Source: Labia minor
Lineage: Eukaryota; Arthropoda; Insecta; Dermaptera; Spongiphoridae
Length of the DNA stretch: 64,000 nucleotides
Direction of reading: 5' to 3'
Assembly: GCA_963082975.1 (NCBI GenBank)
Contig: OY720348.1
Span: forward strand, 21,505,146-21,569,145
How positions within the stretch are numbered: the stretch's first letter is position 1; every line of letters begins with the position of its first letter. The notes under the pieces were generated by a model. The model made no database searches and was not told the origin of the DNA. It was given only the letters and a program-made list of their open reading frames with translations. Below are positions 38,241 through 51,263 of the stretch, piece after piece. Made by a program: the position numbers and the translations under genes.

Positions 38241-38884
38241 TTACCGACCGACGATAGTAAGGGAGGTATTGTTTTCACACCAAATTTCACATGTGGAGAT
38301 TTTTACATATCTCCACGAATCATGCATTTTCTAAACAGAAAAAAGTATTTTTAGGATGATGTCTGTCCGTCCGTCCGTCTGTCCGTCTGTCCGTCCGTCC
38401 GTATAGATGTGTACAGCCTGAACGGCTCAACCGATTTTGATGAAATTTGGTATATTTACTTAATGCATCAGTATGATGAATGGATCAACTTTTGGTGCAA
38501 ATCCGGAAACCGGAATTGGTAGTATTAGCGATCGACGATAGGAAGGGAAGGGTTATTTCCACACCAAATTTCACATGAGGAGATTTTTTTACATATCACC
38601 ACGAATCATTCACTTTGTATTGGTTTTATCCTCGAGGAAAATCATCTTTATTAGTTTTTTCTTAATTTAAAATTATATGACGTCTTCCAGCCATTCATGA
38701 CGTTATAGCCTGGTCTTACATATATATTACTAATAAAATAAAATTAAAAATATTTAACTTATATCCATATGTGTTTTTATTACATTAATAGATATATTAA
38801 AATTATTTGAAATTGTTTCTGTAGCTGGAAATTAATTTATTTCAAACAGTCGGTCGGTTCGGACCTGGCCACAGGTCAACTTAT
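38241..38884 (+). mobile_element. Family B HINE-like element, copy B3 (complete)
   Basis: Nearly identical to B2: ACCGACCGACG start, GTCY repeat (about 38361-38402), GAAATTTGGTA at 38442, CCGGAATTGG at 38510, (A)GTCGGTCGGT, hairpin GACCTGGCCACAGGTC, then AACTTATT. Confidence 0.92.
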
Positions 38885-39501
38885 TATATTAATATAAATG
38901 ATTGTTTTTTAAACTAATTTTTAATAATTTGTCTTTTAATTTATAAAGTTATTCAAGTTAAAAATTTGTGAAATTAAAATAAAAAAATATACATACACTC
39001 TTTAAAATAAATATAAAAATCAAATAATAAATACAGTTAACTTTAATATAATAATAAAAATTAACTACACAAATCTCAATATAAGGTCTACTATTATTTT
39101 TATTTATTATTTAAATTTATATATTTATATTATAATTATAGTATAATTAATATAAATCGATTTTATTTTTTGCTATATTAATTTTTTAATTAATTTATAA
39201 TTTTCATTCGAGTTTTTTATTTGTATAAATAAATAATTTTAGAAATAAAAAACTTCGATCTTAAAACCCTAGTGCCTTTATGAATAGAATTAGAAATGTA
39301 TGCATTACTAAAATATTTTCTTTAGGGCTTATAACATTAATTTATTGTTCAATTATATAAAAATTATACGATGTTTTTTTTTAAACTAAAATATACTTTT
39401 AATGCTTGAATATTTTTAAGAAGTATTAATACTTAAACTTTTTTTTTTATTTTGAATGGAGAATGGTTGAATATCTTCATGCCTACCTATGAAAAATAAT
39501 A
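38885..39501. other. AT-rich intron, nothing recognised
   Basis: No partner sequence or frame. Confidence 0.55.
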
Positions 39502-40075
39502 GGTAATTGTTTACAAAACTGGAAGCTTCAGGGATTTGGATGACACTTTGCCAGTGAATTCCTTTTCTAATTCTAAGCAAACTTTCCTTATGCAATATTT
39601 CTCGGTCTTTTCTAGTTTACGAGAAAAAATTATTAAATTTTGACTGATAAATTATTTAATTAAATAATTTTTCATATATACAAACCGAACCGAAAAAAAA
39701 TCGAAAATTAGTGAATAAGTTATGAATGAGCAGCTATTTAAGAATAATTTATTGACTTATTCACTAATTTTCGGTTTTTTCGGTTTGGTTTGGTTATAGA
39801 AAAATTATTTAATTAATTAATTTTTTTAATTTTCATAAAAAACCAAACCTAACTGAAAATAAAACCTGAAAATTAGTGGAGCCCTCTGCTGGCCATAAAA
39901 CATGATTGATAGCTAAATAGAATATCAATGCAAATTTTAATAATGTTTATCTCGTAAACTAGAAGAGACCGAGAAAAATTTAATAAGAAAAGTTTCTTTG
40001 GAATTAAACAAGGAATCCATAGGTAAAGTTTCATCATCCAAATCCCAGATGCTTCCCGTTTTGTAACTAATTACC
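39502..40075. mobile_element. Family E long-TIR element, copy E1
   Basis: A 574-bp element with inverted arms of about 130 bp (GGTAATTGTTTACAAAACTG ... reversed at the right end) and an identical 8-bp flank AAATAATA on both sides (39494-39501, 40076-40083). It is non-coding. The arms share TTTGGAT, CTTTGCCAGTG-like and CTAGTTTACGAGA blocks with E2 and E3. Confidence 0.85.
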
Positions 40076-41128
40076 AAATAATAAATTTCCTATTTTATTC
40101 CTGTTTCATTTAACACATTTTTAAAATAATATTTTAATTTTTATTCCTAAAACATTCATTGACTTTAAGAATCAAACATGGAATATCAACCGCTGTTGAA
40201 AAATAAAATAAAACAAAATAATAGAGCAAAATTATAAATGGAGAGTTTCCCAGTATATAAACAAAAAAAAAACACAATCAAATATAACAGTAATAAAAAA
40301 ACTATTTGAATAGAATGAGACAAATAATATGATAACAGGTGTTGCTTTGTTCATCCAAAGTTAAATTTCGTTTTCAAATGAATCATTTTTTTTTTTTGTT
40401 ATAATATTCTTAATATAAAATAAAATTTTATTCAACTAAATATATAGTAGGTATATAAAATGCAATGAAATTTAAAAAAATAAACAAAATTAAAATAGCT
40501 CAAGTTAAATTTTCTAAACCTTCTCTCAGAAATGAAAGCTTCCAGGCAATAATTTTTCCAATTGTTTTTATTGATTCTTTATTTACTTTTCGATGTATAT
40601 AAAAAGAGGTTAAGTGAAAAAAGACCCATGATTTGACATCATGATAAATGTCAGTTCGTTGGAAGATCTATCTCTTCTTAGGTGCAGATAAAAATATCTC
40701 CGAATCTATAGCAGTCTATTTTCTAGACAGGTAACCTCCAACCGAAAAGGGTCAATGCATCAATTGACTTTTGAATTTCCATAAAGGGCCGTCGAAGGAA
40801 TTTTTTAACTCTAACTTTCCATCGAACAACGTTAGGAGCTAGGGTCGACTTCAACTCGATGATTTATTAGCTACTGATTATCCTTAAAACGTCTTCAAAT
40901 TGGGCTTATTTTCAAGAAAAACAAGAATTCTATTCACCAGAAAAAATTTTGAAATTTTCAGAGGGTGCCAGCCAGTGAATTTATTTAATTTATTTTATTA
41001 ATTATTTCAATTTCAATGAATAAAATGAAATGATTTTGGTTCCCTTAGATGACTTTTTTACATTTCTCCCTTTTATCAATGGATTACATACTTAGATAGT
41101 TAGATTTATAAATACATAATATATAAAA
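40076..41128. other. Intron with moderate-GC island at about 40600-40960
   Basis: Island without repeat partner or coding frame; the rest is AT-rich. Confidence 0.4.
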
Positions 41129-41709
41129 TATGGAGTGTCTCCACTCGACTATCTCACAAATTTGAATTGGATCAAATAACATATATAATATTTAAATTAA
41201 ATTTAATTAATTATATAAATTATAAATTAAAATTAATAAATAATATTTATTAAACCAGCGAGTGTTTGGTTCTTTGTTGATGTGCTGGCGCGTGATTGGC
41301 AGTTAACGTGTTTAAAAATTAATTGCGGTACTTTCAGGTATTCAATCAAGCTGAAATTCTATATATAGCAGTTTTATACAATTTTTAATCATGTAAAAAA
41401 ATATTAAACATATATCTTTATTTTTACGGTCAGTTTAGAGGAAAAAAAATTATAAAGTGATAGGTAATGGTCCTCTTCCGAAAGAGCTACATTTCTCAAA
41501 ATTTGATAGAAAACTACGAATTTTGAATAATGCCCCATGCACCAATTTTCATTATTCTAGCTCAAGCCAATTTTGCGTAATCTTGTCTACACACACACAC
41601 AGGCATTTTCCTCAACCTTAGTGAAAATGACTCAGGGACCTTCAAAACTTATAAAAACATCAAAATCTCGATATCGAAAATTTTCGTGATCTCTCGAGAG
41701 TAAAAACTA
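41129..41709 (-). mobile_element. Family A HINE-like element, copy A6
   Basis: Near full length. The hairpin edge GGAGTGTCTCCACTCGAC is intact at the left. The right edge is degenerate (CTCTCGAGAGTAAAA instead of CTGGCGAGATAGT). The CA repeat is at about 41590-41600. Confidence 0.85.
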
Positions 41710-42022
41710 AAAATTAATTTATCGTATAAAATATTTATTTTATATTTTCTTTTTTATTTATTTAAAACAATTATTTCTATCACGTTATATATTTAAAATT
41801 TAATTTAATTTATATGTAATTTGTGTTATATTTGTTATTTTGTTTATTATATCAGACGAAGTATAAAAAACCTCCTATCAAAATTTATTAGTTTGATTAT
41901 TAATTTTTTTTTTTTTATATTTACTTATATATTATTTTGAATTTAGATATAATAGTAATAAGAATTTAAAGAATTTATTTGTTGAGAAATTTCCATGAAA
42001 ATATTACAGGTGATAGAATCAT
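41707..42022 (+). repeat. Local duplication, copy 1
   Basis: About 316 bp matching 43247-43558 throughout, from CTAAAAATTAATTTATC to ATTACAGGTGATAGAATCAT. It starts exactly at the end of family A copy A6. Confidence 0.85.
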
Positions 42023-42731
42023 GTTCGATGGTTTATTGAAAGAAATATTAAATACAATTTCCAAGCGAAAGATGAAATTGGAAACTCATGCTTGGTTTAC
42101 TTTACAGATGTTTAGTCGAGTTTTATTTCCGATAGACGAACCTTAAGGAGAAACATTATTTTACATTCGAATTTGTTGTTCTTTGTGTTAACTAAATTGA
42201 TTTTAATTTTAATGAAATTAATTTTTGTTTTTTGTCACTTTTTTTGTGGTTTATTTCTTTTCGTTATTGAAAATTAATTTAAAATATAATTTAATTTTTT
42301 TTTTTGCTGGATCATATTAAGATGTTCATAAATTTTTGAAAACAAATATGAATTTTGGGACCTATGAATTATATATTAAGAGGGACCAGGGAGTGGATCT
42401 CTCCATCCAAAAAAAAGAACCTTTCAGGTGGAAGAGAGAACCCGCGTCAAAATGATTGCAGTCCCCTTAGAATAGTTTTTAGTCAAAGAAGATTTAAACG
42501 GATTTATTTAATACAAGTTAAAGAAATAAAAAAAAAAAAAATTAATAAATGAATGTTTTTTAATTTTTTAAATAATTATTTTGTGTTCAAAAGAAAACAA
42601 TTCTAGTTATATATTATTATAAATTTTTGAATAAATAGAAAAATAAAATTAAATCGTAAAATTTTGTAAAGTAAAATAATAAAAATTGGATTGGAATGAT
42701 GCAAAATAAGTGGTGGTTGGTGTACCTAAGG

Positions 42732-43022
42732 CAGTGGTTCTCAACTTTTTTTTTTAAGGGTTTTAAACGGTTTAAAAATTTGGCGGCACACAAAGAAAAA
42801 GATAAGTGTAAAAGTTTACCATATTGAAAAAAGTGGTCCCAAAAATGGTTTACCTTTTATTTTATTTTTTTTTTAGAACCAAATTGAAAAAATTTAGAAA
42901 AAAAAGTTGGAAATGTTTAAGAGCCTCTTTACATTTGTAATAATTTGGCGGCATATTTTGATAATCTCGTGGCACAGATTTGAGACACAAAAGTGCCGCG
43001 GCACAGTGGTTGAGAACCACTG
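42732..43022. mobile_element. hAT-type non-autonomous element
   Basis: A 291-bp element with inverted ends CAGTGGTTCTCAAC (42732) and GTTGAGAACCACTG (43022). It is flanked by 8-bp duplications ACCTAAGG (42724-42731) and ACCTAAGA (43023-43030), seven of eight identical. CAGTGGTTCTCAA ends and 8-bp duplications are typical of Charlie-like hAT elements. There is no transposase. Confidence 0.92.
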
Positions 43023-43246
43023 ACCTAAGAGGTTCAATCTCAAATTTATATCCATTGGAGAAAATTTTATATTAAGTATAAAAAATAAAAATATATTTCA
43101 AATTTATTCGTTTCTATATCTTTGGAAAGAAATAATTAAAAATCATTAAGAATATTCTTCATTTTCTTAATCTTATCTTATATACTCCTGTTAGTACATT
43201 AATCTATAAATATTCAATCAATATCTGTATATATAAAAAAAAAATT

Positions 43247-43558
43247 CTAAAAATTAATTTATCATATATATGTATCAAAAATATTTATTTTATATTTTTT
43301 TTATTTATTTAAAATAATGATTTCTTTTACATTATATTTTAAATTATATGTAATATGTATTAGATTTGTTATTTTGTTTATTATCAGATGAAATATATAA
43401 AAAAAAAATTTCTATCAAAATTTATTAGTTCGATTATTATTATTATTTTATTTTTTTTTTATATTTACCTATATATTATTTTGAATTTAGATTTGATCGT
43501 AATAAGAATTTAAAGAATTTATTTGTTCCATGAAAATATTACAGGTGATAGAATCATA
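43247..43558 (+). repeat. Local duplication, copy 2
   Basis: Partner of 41707-42022 in the same orientation, about 1.54 kb downstream; the hAT element lies between the two. Confidence 0.85.
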
Positions 43559-43619
43559 ATTTTAGATTTTTTTTTAGAAATAATTAAAAAAAAAACTTGT
43601 ATGATATATCAAGTGATAT

Positions 43620-44380
43620 CTGGTTGGAGAGTGTGGCATAGAGTCTATTCAGAGCTCATATAGTTTCGTTTTCTTCATGAAAAAAGGTTAAAAAAAAATG
43701 AGACGGGATGACTCTCGAATCGGTTTGACGGTAATGAACAAAGTGGCACCAGTCCCGATGTGTGTTGATTGTGCCCGAATTTTGATGTTTCGATTTTTAT
43801 TCGTTGATCCGACGGTTTGTTGGGCTGTTGGACTGTGTGCGTTGATCCCTCGTTTCATAAATTCCTCGAATGTTTCCTTCCTCTGTCCGTTCAAGTTTCT
43901 ATCAAGCTTGGTCAGAATTTGGAAGAGGTGAGAGCCTCCAGCAAAATTTGAAGAGATTCAAATGTTGAAGAGGAGGCTGAAGATGAAGCAGATATGCCAT
44001 TGGCCGCGACATCTTTGAATATTCGCCGACGAGAGGCCAGCACTCGCATACCTCCCTGCCTCCACTTGTGGACTTCACCGGGGGCCACTTCATCTCTCGC
44101 TGGGGGCCAGTTAGAAAACCCTTAAATTATACAAGTTGCCTTTGATTTATTCATAGGCTGTACGATGCTTCTCCCTCACGAACATTGGACTGCCTCCTGC
44201 CTCTTACAGAGCGTTCATCCCGAGACAATCCTTTCTAGTTGGCCCTCGCATAGCTCTCTTGGTCAGCCTGATCATTGGCTTGGCGTAAATACCAAATTAA
44301 TTCCAAGATGCACGACCTAGCCTTCCAAAAAGGAGAAGACGCCCTTGAGGAAAATGCCATTTGTTGTTTTATTCCAATTT
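43620..44380. other. Largest GC-rich, repeat-free island of the intron
   Basis: About 750 bp of balanced composition in an otherwise AT-rich intron. Overlapping short frames exist on both strands (for example 43698-43931 plus and 43688-43894 minus), but none resembles a known protein or shows clear exon borders. Most likely conserved regulatory DNA or an unrecognised non-coding exon. Confidence 0.4.
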
Positions 44381-44631
44381 AGAGTGATCAAGAACTGCCC
44401 CACACACTCTACTCCTCCCCCAATAGAATCCTCCGTTCTTCTTTATCGAGAGATTTTCAAAAGTCATAAAGTTATAACAGATTCTAAGCAATCAGGGTTC
44501 AGCAGCAACTCTCTCTTCTCTCTCTCTTCTCTCTCTTCCTACCCTCTTATACCCAAAAAAAGAACCAAACAATCCATTTTCACAAGATCCACAATTTACA
44601 TACATAGAATATTTTCATAATTGATATTAAA

Positions 44632-45425
44632 AAGTACCTGGAACCTATCGCTCGATCCTTTAATAAATATTGATATACAATTCATTAATTATTTATTATA
44701 ATTATTAAATATTACATCATTGCAACAATCTGATTAAAATGAATGGAACTTGGGGTCCTCAAAAATAATAAATAATATTAATAAAATTTAAATAACATTT
44801 TAGGGAAAAAATATTAAAAATTATAAAACTATCTAAATAATTAATTAATAAAAGAACAATGAATAAATAAATATAAATTAATAATCTAATAAAAAATAAA
44901 CGCGAAAATAGATACAAAAAACATATAAAATTAACTAATAAAAATTTATAAGAATTAACAAAAAATTAAACGTCAAAACAGACTAAAAATTGTTTTTAAA
45001 ATATCATAAACAAACTCATAATGCTTGCAAGAGAAATAAGAAACTTTTAGATTTTTTTTTTGGTGAAAGATTATATTTCATAATTTGATTCTAAAATATT
45101 AATAAAATAAATATTTTTAATTTTATTTTGAAATTAAATAAAATATTTTAAATATAAAAAAATATTAATACATTTTCAATTAAAAAGAATGGCAAGAGGC
45201 AAATATGGATGACTTAGTTAGTGACGTCATATAAATTTAAATTAAGAAAAAATTAATGAAAATGGTTTTTCTCCAGGCTGAAACCAATAGAGATCGATTT
45301 GTCTTTATAAATATTATCTATGGTGTGAATTTCAAAAAATCCTTCGAGCGGTTAATTAATAAATTAATTCAAAAATATACAAATATATATACAATTTTTG
45401 AAAGTATAATAAGATAAGATAACAG
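44632..45425 (-). mobile_element. Family D repeat, long copy D3
   Basis: Minus-strand partner of D2, ending GGATCGAGCGATAGGTTCCAGGTACTTT. It retains the internal piece AACCGCTCGAAGG that D2 has lost next to GAAATTCACACC. Confidence 0.8.
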
Positions 45426-46310
45426 ATTCGGGGGGCTTATACCCCTCCACTTTTCCATCTATTAGTTTACTAATATATTATTTATCTTTAAAAAAAACTT
45501 ATTAATAAATAAATAGAATAAGATTCTGAATTGATTTTCTGTAAAAGCATTTAAAAGAGTTAAAAGTAAATTAATTCTAATTAATAAATTGAATTTTTTT
45601 ATAATATATACAATATAATTTATATAATTATTAATTAATTATTAGATAATAATTAATAGATATCAAGTTACCATAAAAAATATATTTAATATCTAAATTA
45701 TATAGAATGCTACTGAAAAGTTTGGCGTCAGAAGACAGCTGATCATTTTTAATATAAATAAAATCCAATTGTAAAGAAAATAACGACTGGAAATGAAGAA
45801 ATCTTCTTATAAATACAAACAGTGGCGTAGGAAAAGAATTGTAGAGTGTTTAAACCCTTCTTAAAATATTTATTTGAGATTTGATATATAATAAATAAAG
45901 AAAAAATAAATATATACTTATATTAATTTCAAATATATTCAAAACAATAAATATTATATAAAAAATATACTTCAAAATATCTAGGCACCTTTTAAAAAAA
46001 ATTATATCCTATTTGAATTGTATTTATTATAATTAAAACAATAAAATCTTAATTTCCTCATAAAAATGATTTTATTGATATTAATTTCTTCTCCAATCAA
46101 ATAAGATAGTAATTATAAAATTTCAATGAATTGGATTTTTGGTTGTGCTATATGCTTTAACGTCCAATCAACTTATTATAAAAAATCTCATTGAAGATTA
46201 TAGTTTATTTGTAATTTATGTTATTTTTACTTTAAAAGAGAACATTTTTAAGGCCGTAATACATGTAGTCTCATATCTGCCACTATGCTTTTTTCTATGG
46301 GATATTTTTG
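45426..46310. other. AT-rich intron, nothing recognised
   Basis: No repeat partner or frame. Confidence 0.55.
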
Positions 46311-46789
46311 AGTAATTATTCAAGTAAACGCATTTTCTTGGATTTGGATAATACTTTACCAGTGGGTTCCTTTTGCAATTTCAAATAAACTTTTCTTATG
46401 AAGTTTTTTCGGGATTCTTCTAGTTTTCGAGATAAAAATTTGCATATAAATCCATTGATATTCTATTTAGCTAGCATGTTTTATCCGTTTGACTACTAGA
46501 GGGCACACTCGTCGGATTTACTATATCCAAACCGAACTTATAAAACCGAAAATTAGTGAATAAGTGAATAATTAGTGAATTAGTTAATAAAACATTACTT
46601 AATGGCACATTTCGACGTACACAACTAATCTGTCAAACTTAAAAAATCTTTATTTTAATAATTTTTATCTCGTAAACTAGAAAAGGCCCTAAAAAATTTC
46701 ATAAGAAAAGTTTATTTGGAATTGTAAAAGGAAGCCACTGGTAAAATTTTATTCAAATCCACGAAAATGCGTTTACTTGAATAATTACC
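46311..46789. mobile_element. Family E long-TIR element, copy E2
   Basis: Inverted arms of about 130 bp (AGTAATTATTCAAGTAAACG at the left, complement at the right), flanked by TATTTTTG / TATTTTTT (7 of 8). The interior is inverted relative to E3. Confidence 0.85.
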
Positions 46790-47171
46790 TATTTTTTATA
46801 TATATAATTAAACAAAAAAATATATAAATATAATTAATGATAAAATAAGAAATAAAATAAATATATATTATATTACAATTATTTCTTATCCTGTATTATA
46901 TGAAGAATATAGAATGGAGAAGTAAAGAGGGGGGGGGGGAGGCTCTAGCATGACTGGAATTCGATTATGTATACAGACAGAAGAAGATTTATCCAAGTCA
47001 GCACCAATCACCGATCTCTCTATTCCGGCAATCTAATTTTTTTTTTATTCTCTTTTCATTTTTTTTTAAAAAAAAAAGAAAAAAATAATTAAAATCATTT
47101 AAATTAAATTTTATTTAAAAAATATATTAAGTTAATTTTAAAATATGTTTTATATTTGTCTTTTTATATAG

Positions 47172-47172
47172 A

Positions 47173-47213
<41 letters not shown>
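47172..47213. repeat. (TAA)n microsatellite
   Basis: About 13 units. Confidence 0.95.
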
Positions 47214-47216
<3 letters not shown>

Positions 47217-47866
47217 TTAAATCTTCTTTGGGCTCTGATCTAACAAAAGAGATAAGATTCATATTTTATTTTTATTTATTTTGATATTTTCAAAACAAGA
47301 AGTGTTGGTCAAAATAGGTAAAAAAATTTTTTTTTAAAATAAACACCTCGTTTTTGTTTGTTTATTTTATTTTATTTTTGTTTTTTTTTTTATCGATTCA
47401 AATTAGGAATAAATATATTAAGGGATTGTGGATTCACACTAAAATGTTGTAAAGTTGACCCGCCCTTAATTTGCTCCCGTTGTAATTATCGACGTGAAAC
47501 GATGGTGGAAGGGATAAACCGTGGCACCTGCACCTTTTCTCATCCTATCAGCTCGTTGAAATCGTTATTTAAAGGGCTATATAAATTTCTCCAAGGACAA
47601 TCCTTAATATACCATTTATTACAATTAAAATTCCTCTAATTTTTATTTTCACTATAATAAATTAATACTTATGAAGAATATAATAGTTTTTAATTAAATA
47701 ATATTTAATTAATTATTTATAGAGATGTTATATGACTTTGCTGACGATATGCTTATTAACTTTTAAATATAATAATCCCACTAATGTTATATATTATATA
47801 AATAAAGATAATAAATATTTTGTAAAATTCACAAATCATTGCTACTTTCTCGTATATTACTGTGTA
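47214..47866. other. Intron with moderate-GC patch at about 47430-47600
   Basis: No coding or repeat assignment; candidate non-coding element. Confidence 0.35.
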
Positions 47867-47874
47867 TAAAAACT

Positions 47875-48340
47875 GATAATTATTCAAGTAAACGCATTTT
47901 CGTGGATTTGGATAATACTTTACCAGTGGGTTCCTTTTGCAATTCCAAATAAACTTATATTATGAAATTTTTCCCGCCATCTCATAGTTTTCGAGATAAA
48001 AATTATTAAAATAAAGATTTTTTAAGTTTGACAGATTAGTTATGAACGTCGAAATGTGCCATTAAGTAATGTTTTATTGACTAATTCACTAATTATTCAC
48101 TTATTCACTAATTTTCGGATAAATCCAAATTAAAACCGAAAATTAGTGCGCCCTCCGGTAGTCAAAAGGATAAAACATGCTACCTAAATAGAATATCAAT
48201 GAATTTATGTGCAAATTTTAATAATTTTTATTTTTAAGCCCGAAAAAATTTCACAAGAAAAGTTTATTTGGAATTGCAAAAGAACCCACTGATAAAGTAT
48301 TATCCAAATCCACGAAAATGCGTTTACTTGAATAATTTCC
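47875..48340. mobile_element. Family E long-TIR element, copy E3
   Basis: A 466-bp element with arms of about 130 bp and a perfect 8-bp duplication TAAAAACT (47867-47874 and 48341-48348). The non-coding centre contains CTAATTCACTAATTATTCAC and complementary segments that can fold back. Confidence 0.9.
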
Positions 48341-48374
48341 TAAAAACTTAAAAATTTTATATATAACTCTTTAT

Positions 48375-48394
48375 AAACACACACACACACACAC

Positions 48395-48431
<37 letters not shown>

Positions 48432-48440
48432 ATGTATATT
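48375..48440. repeat. (CA)n(TA)n(TG)n compound microsatellite
   Basis: CA units pass through TA units into TGTG, making a self-complementary tract. Confidence 0.9.
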
Positions 48441-50515
48441 AAAAGGATATCCTAAATGGTAACAAAATAAGAAAAAAAATATGAAAATTAAAAGCAGTCC
48501 TTATTGATTTGGTGTAGAATGTCCAATATATATATACTAAATTGATGAAAGAAAATACTTGTTTTTTTCTATAAGAATGTGAATTTGGTTCGAGTACTTT
48601 TTTCTATCATTAAATAATCACCTTAAGAACTTACTTTCGTTTTAAGGAGTTAATAAAAGTCAATTTTTGAATTATATCGTTGAGGCAACAAATGACTTAA
48701 ATATATATTTGAAAAATCAACATTATAATTTTAATGTTTTTTTTTTATTTATTTATTAAGGAAACTAATTCAGTTAGCACAGCAAAACAAAAAAGAAAAA
48801 AAAAAAAAAAAAAGAGAAGGGAGTTAAATAGTAGAACGGTAGTCGGTTCAAATGAGCTTGTTTGGCCTTTTTGGGGTTTTCACCGTAACTTTTCTCTCCG
48901 ATATATTAATTAATAGACCAATTAATGGGACTCCTTAAGTATTATGAACGTTGAATTGTGGCGTGCAACCTCTTAAAAGTTGTTCGATGTTTGGACGATA
49001 ATCAGCTTGTTCGGGGTTACCAACGCAAGATTTTTATTTCAACCGTAATTATTTATTTAATATTTAATATGATAATTTTGTAAATAAAGTAAAAAAAAAA
49101 AAAAAAAAAATAAAGAAAAAAAGACACACATTTGCAAAGGAAGAGTTGTTTTATTGGGTGAATAATGAGAGTAATATTTTCATCTGTGCATCGATTCAAG
49201 TGGTTTAGTGTTATGTTTTTAGACGGACTCGGTTTCATTAACAGAAAAAATTAAAAAAATTCTATATATTTAAAATAAACCCATTGTTTAGTATTTCTTG
49301 CATATCTACAAAAATAAATACTTTGAGAGAAGTTTGTAAAATTTATCTTCTTTTGTAAAGAAAAACTCAAATATCATATTGCAACCTCTAATAAATTATT
49401 TTCCTGGATACTTCTAATTATTAATAATTATTTAATCAGTATTTTATTTTTTTCTAAAAACAAAATCAAGAATTGTGATAATACAAATGGAAGTACAAAA
49501 TGAATGAAATTTTCAGATGCATCTTTTAAAGCTTCTAAACTATTGTAATATCATTTTTATGTTAAATAATGGAATATGATAATATAAATATTACTAATAA
49601 AACAATATATAATAGTTGATTATCACTATTGAAGAAGTAACAAGTGAAAAAGTAAATAAATATAAAATTTTAAAGAATTTTTTTTATAATTTCTTTTTAT
49701 TTAAACAGTAATTGTCATTAATTTTTGTATCTTTTTTATTATGAATTGTGATTTAAAGTTAAAGAAAAAAGGGGGCAAATAATTTTTTTTTATCCACTTA
49801 GAAGTTAGTAATTATTTATGTATTATTATTAATTCTAAATAATTATTAAGTTTTCATAGTTTACTCATTTTAGAAATAAACATAAATATTAAATTATAAA
49901 ATAGATGAGATATAAGTATATATAATATAAAATTAATTTTTTTTATTTCAATTAAAATTAATTAAGTATTTTGTTTAATTAATGATTATTTAATTTAAAT
50001 AAATGAAATTAAATAAGAAATATTTGTTTGGATATTTTAAAAATAATTATTAAGAAAATTTCAAAAATATAATAAAGGCTTACGATTTGTTATAAAAGAC
50101 CCTAACATTGAAAATAAACTAAAAAAATTGCTTTATATATATATATGAATAAATCATTATTATATTTATAAAATGAAATATATAAATATCTATGTAAAGT
50201 TATTATAAATATAATCTGTAATATATAATTACCTTAATAGAAAATAATAGATAATTTTATATTATATCTCGTCTTTCTTAATGTTTTCTTAACCCAAACT
50301 AAATCAAGTTCTGATATCAATCTGAATATAAAAATTAATCAAATTAAATAATCCACATAAAAATAAATTGTATCCAAATATATAAATAAAAAAAAAATTA
50401 AATTGATAAAATTTATTTTAAAAATTAAAATTAATTATATTAAAATTATAAATTAAAATTTAATTTATATTTTTTTTTACTTTTTACAAAATTTAACATT
50501 AAAAAAAACATTATA
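48441..50515. other. AT-rich intron; moderate-GC patch at about 48830-49040
   Basis: Only the patch 48830-49040 stands out in composition; no repeat partner or reading frame. Confidence 0.45.
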
Positions 50516-50826
50516 GCTGGAATGTCTCCACTCGACTATCTCGCAATTTGAATTGGATTAATTAACAAATATATTATATTTAAATTAAATTTAATTAATT
50601 ATAAATTAAAATTAATAAATAATATTTATTAAACCAGCGCATGTTTGGCTCTTTGTTGATGGCACCACGTCACGTGTTGGTGCGTGAGATTTGCAGTGTT
50701 AAAAAATTAATTCCGGTACTTTCAAGCTGAAATTCTATATATAGCAGTTCTATACAATTTTTAATCATGTGAAAAACTGTCAAACATAGATCTTTATTTT
50801 TACGGTCACTTTAGAGGAAAAAAAAT
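50516..50826 (-). mobile_element. Family A HINE-like element, copy A7, truncated
   Basis: Has the hairpin edge AATGTCTCCACTCGACTATC and the GGCACCACGTCACGTG block, but stops at TTTAGAGGAAAAAAAATCC before the microsatellite and 5' end. Confidence 0.85.
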
Positions 50827-51263
50827 CCAAACATTACCTAAAAAAATATATATTTAATTTAATTTTCTATCCAAGAGCAGAACAATATTAAAAGTTAACT
50901 AAATTATGTAAAATATTCCGAACAGCCTCAAGAGAAAAGCTTACATATAAATCTCGATTCTTTTTCTATTCCCTCACATTCATTCTAATTTTTGATTGAT
51001 TAGTTTCGCTAATTCCAATCCAGACAGTTAGACAAATCGATACACCGAGACAATGACAAGGCCCGTAAAAATCCCGATGCAATTGCAACACTTTAATTAA
51101 ATTAAATGTTTGGAATGTAAAAGCAATTTATTTTTATTTATATTGAAAATGAATTTTTCTATGAATGGAAAAAAAAAATTAGTGTGGGAAAATTTTGACC
51201 TTCTGAATATTATCTAGAATGTATTTTCAACAAGAAGGCGTTGTTTAAATTGCCAAAAGAACG

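Noticed and set aside
43688-43931. Overlapping frames on both strands in the GC-rich island
   Set aside because: Neither has family motifs, and overlapping opposite frames are expected where composition is balanced.
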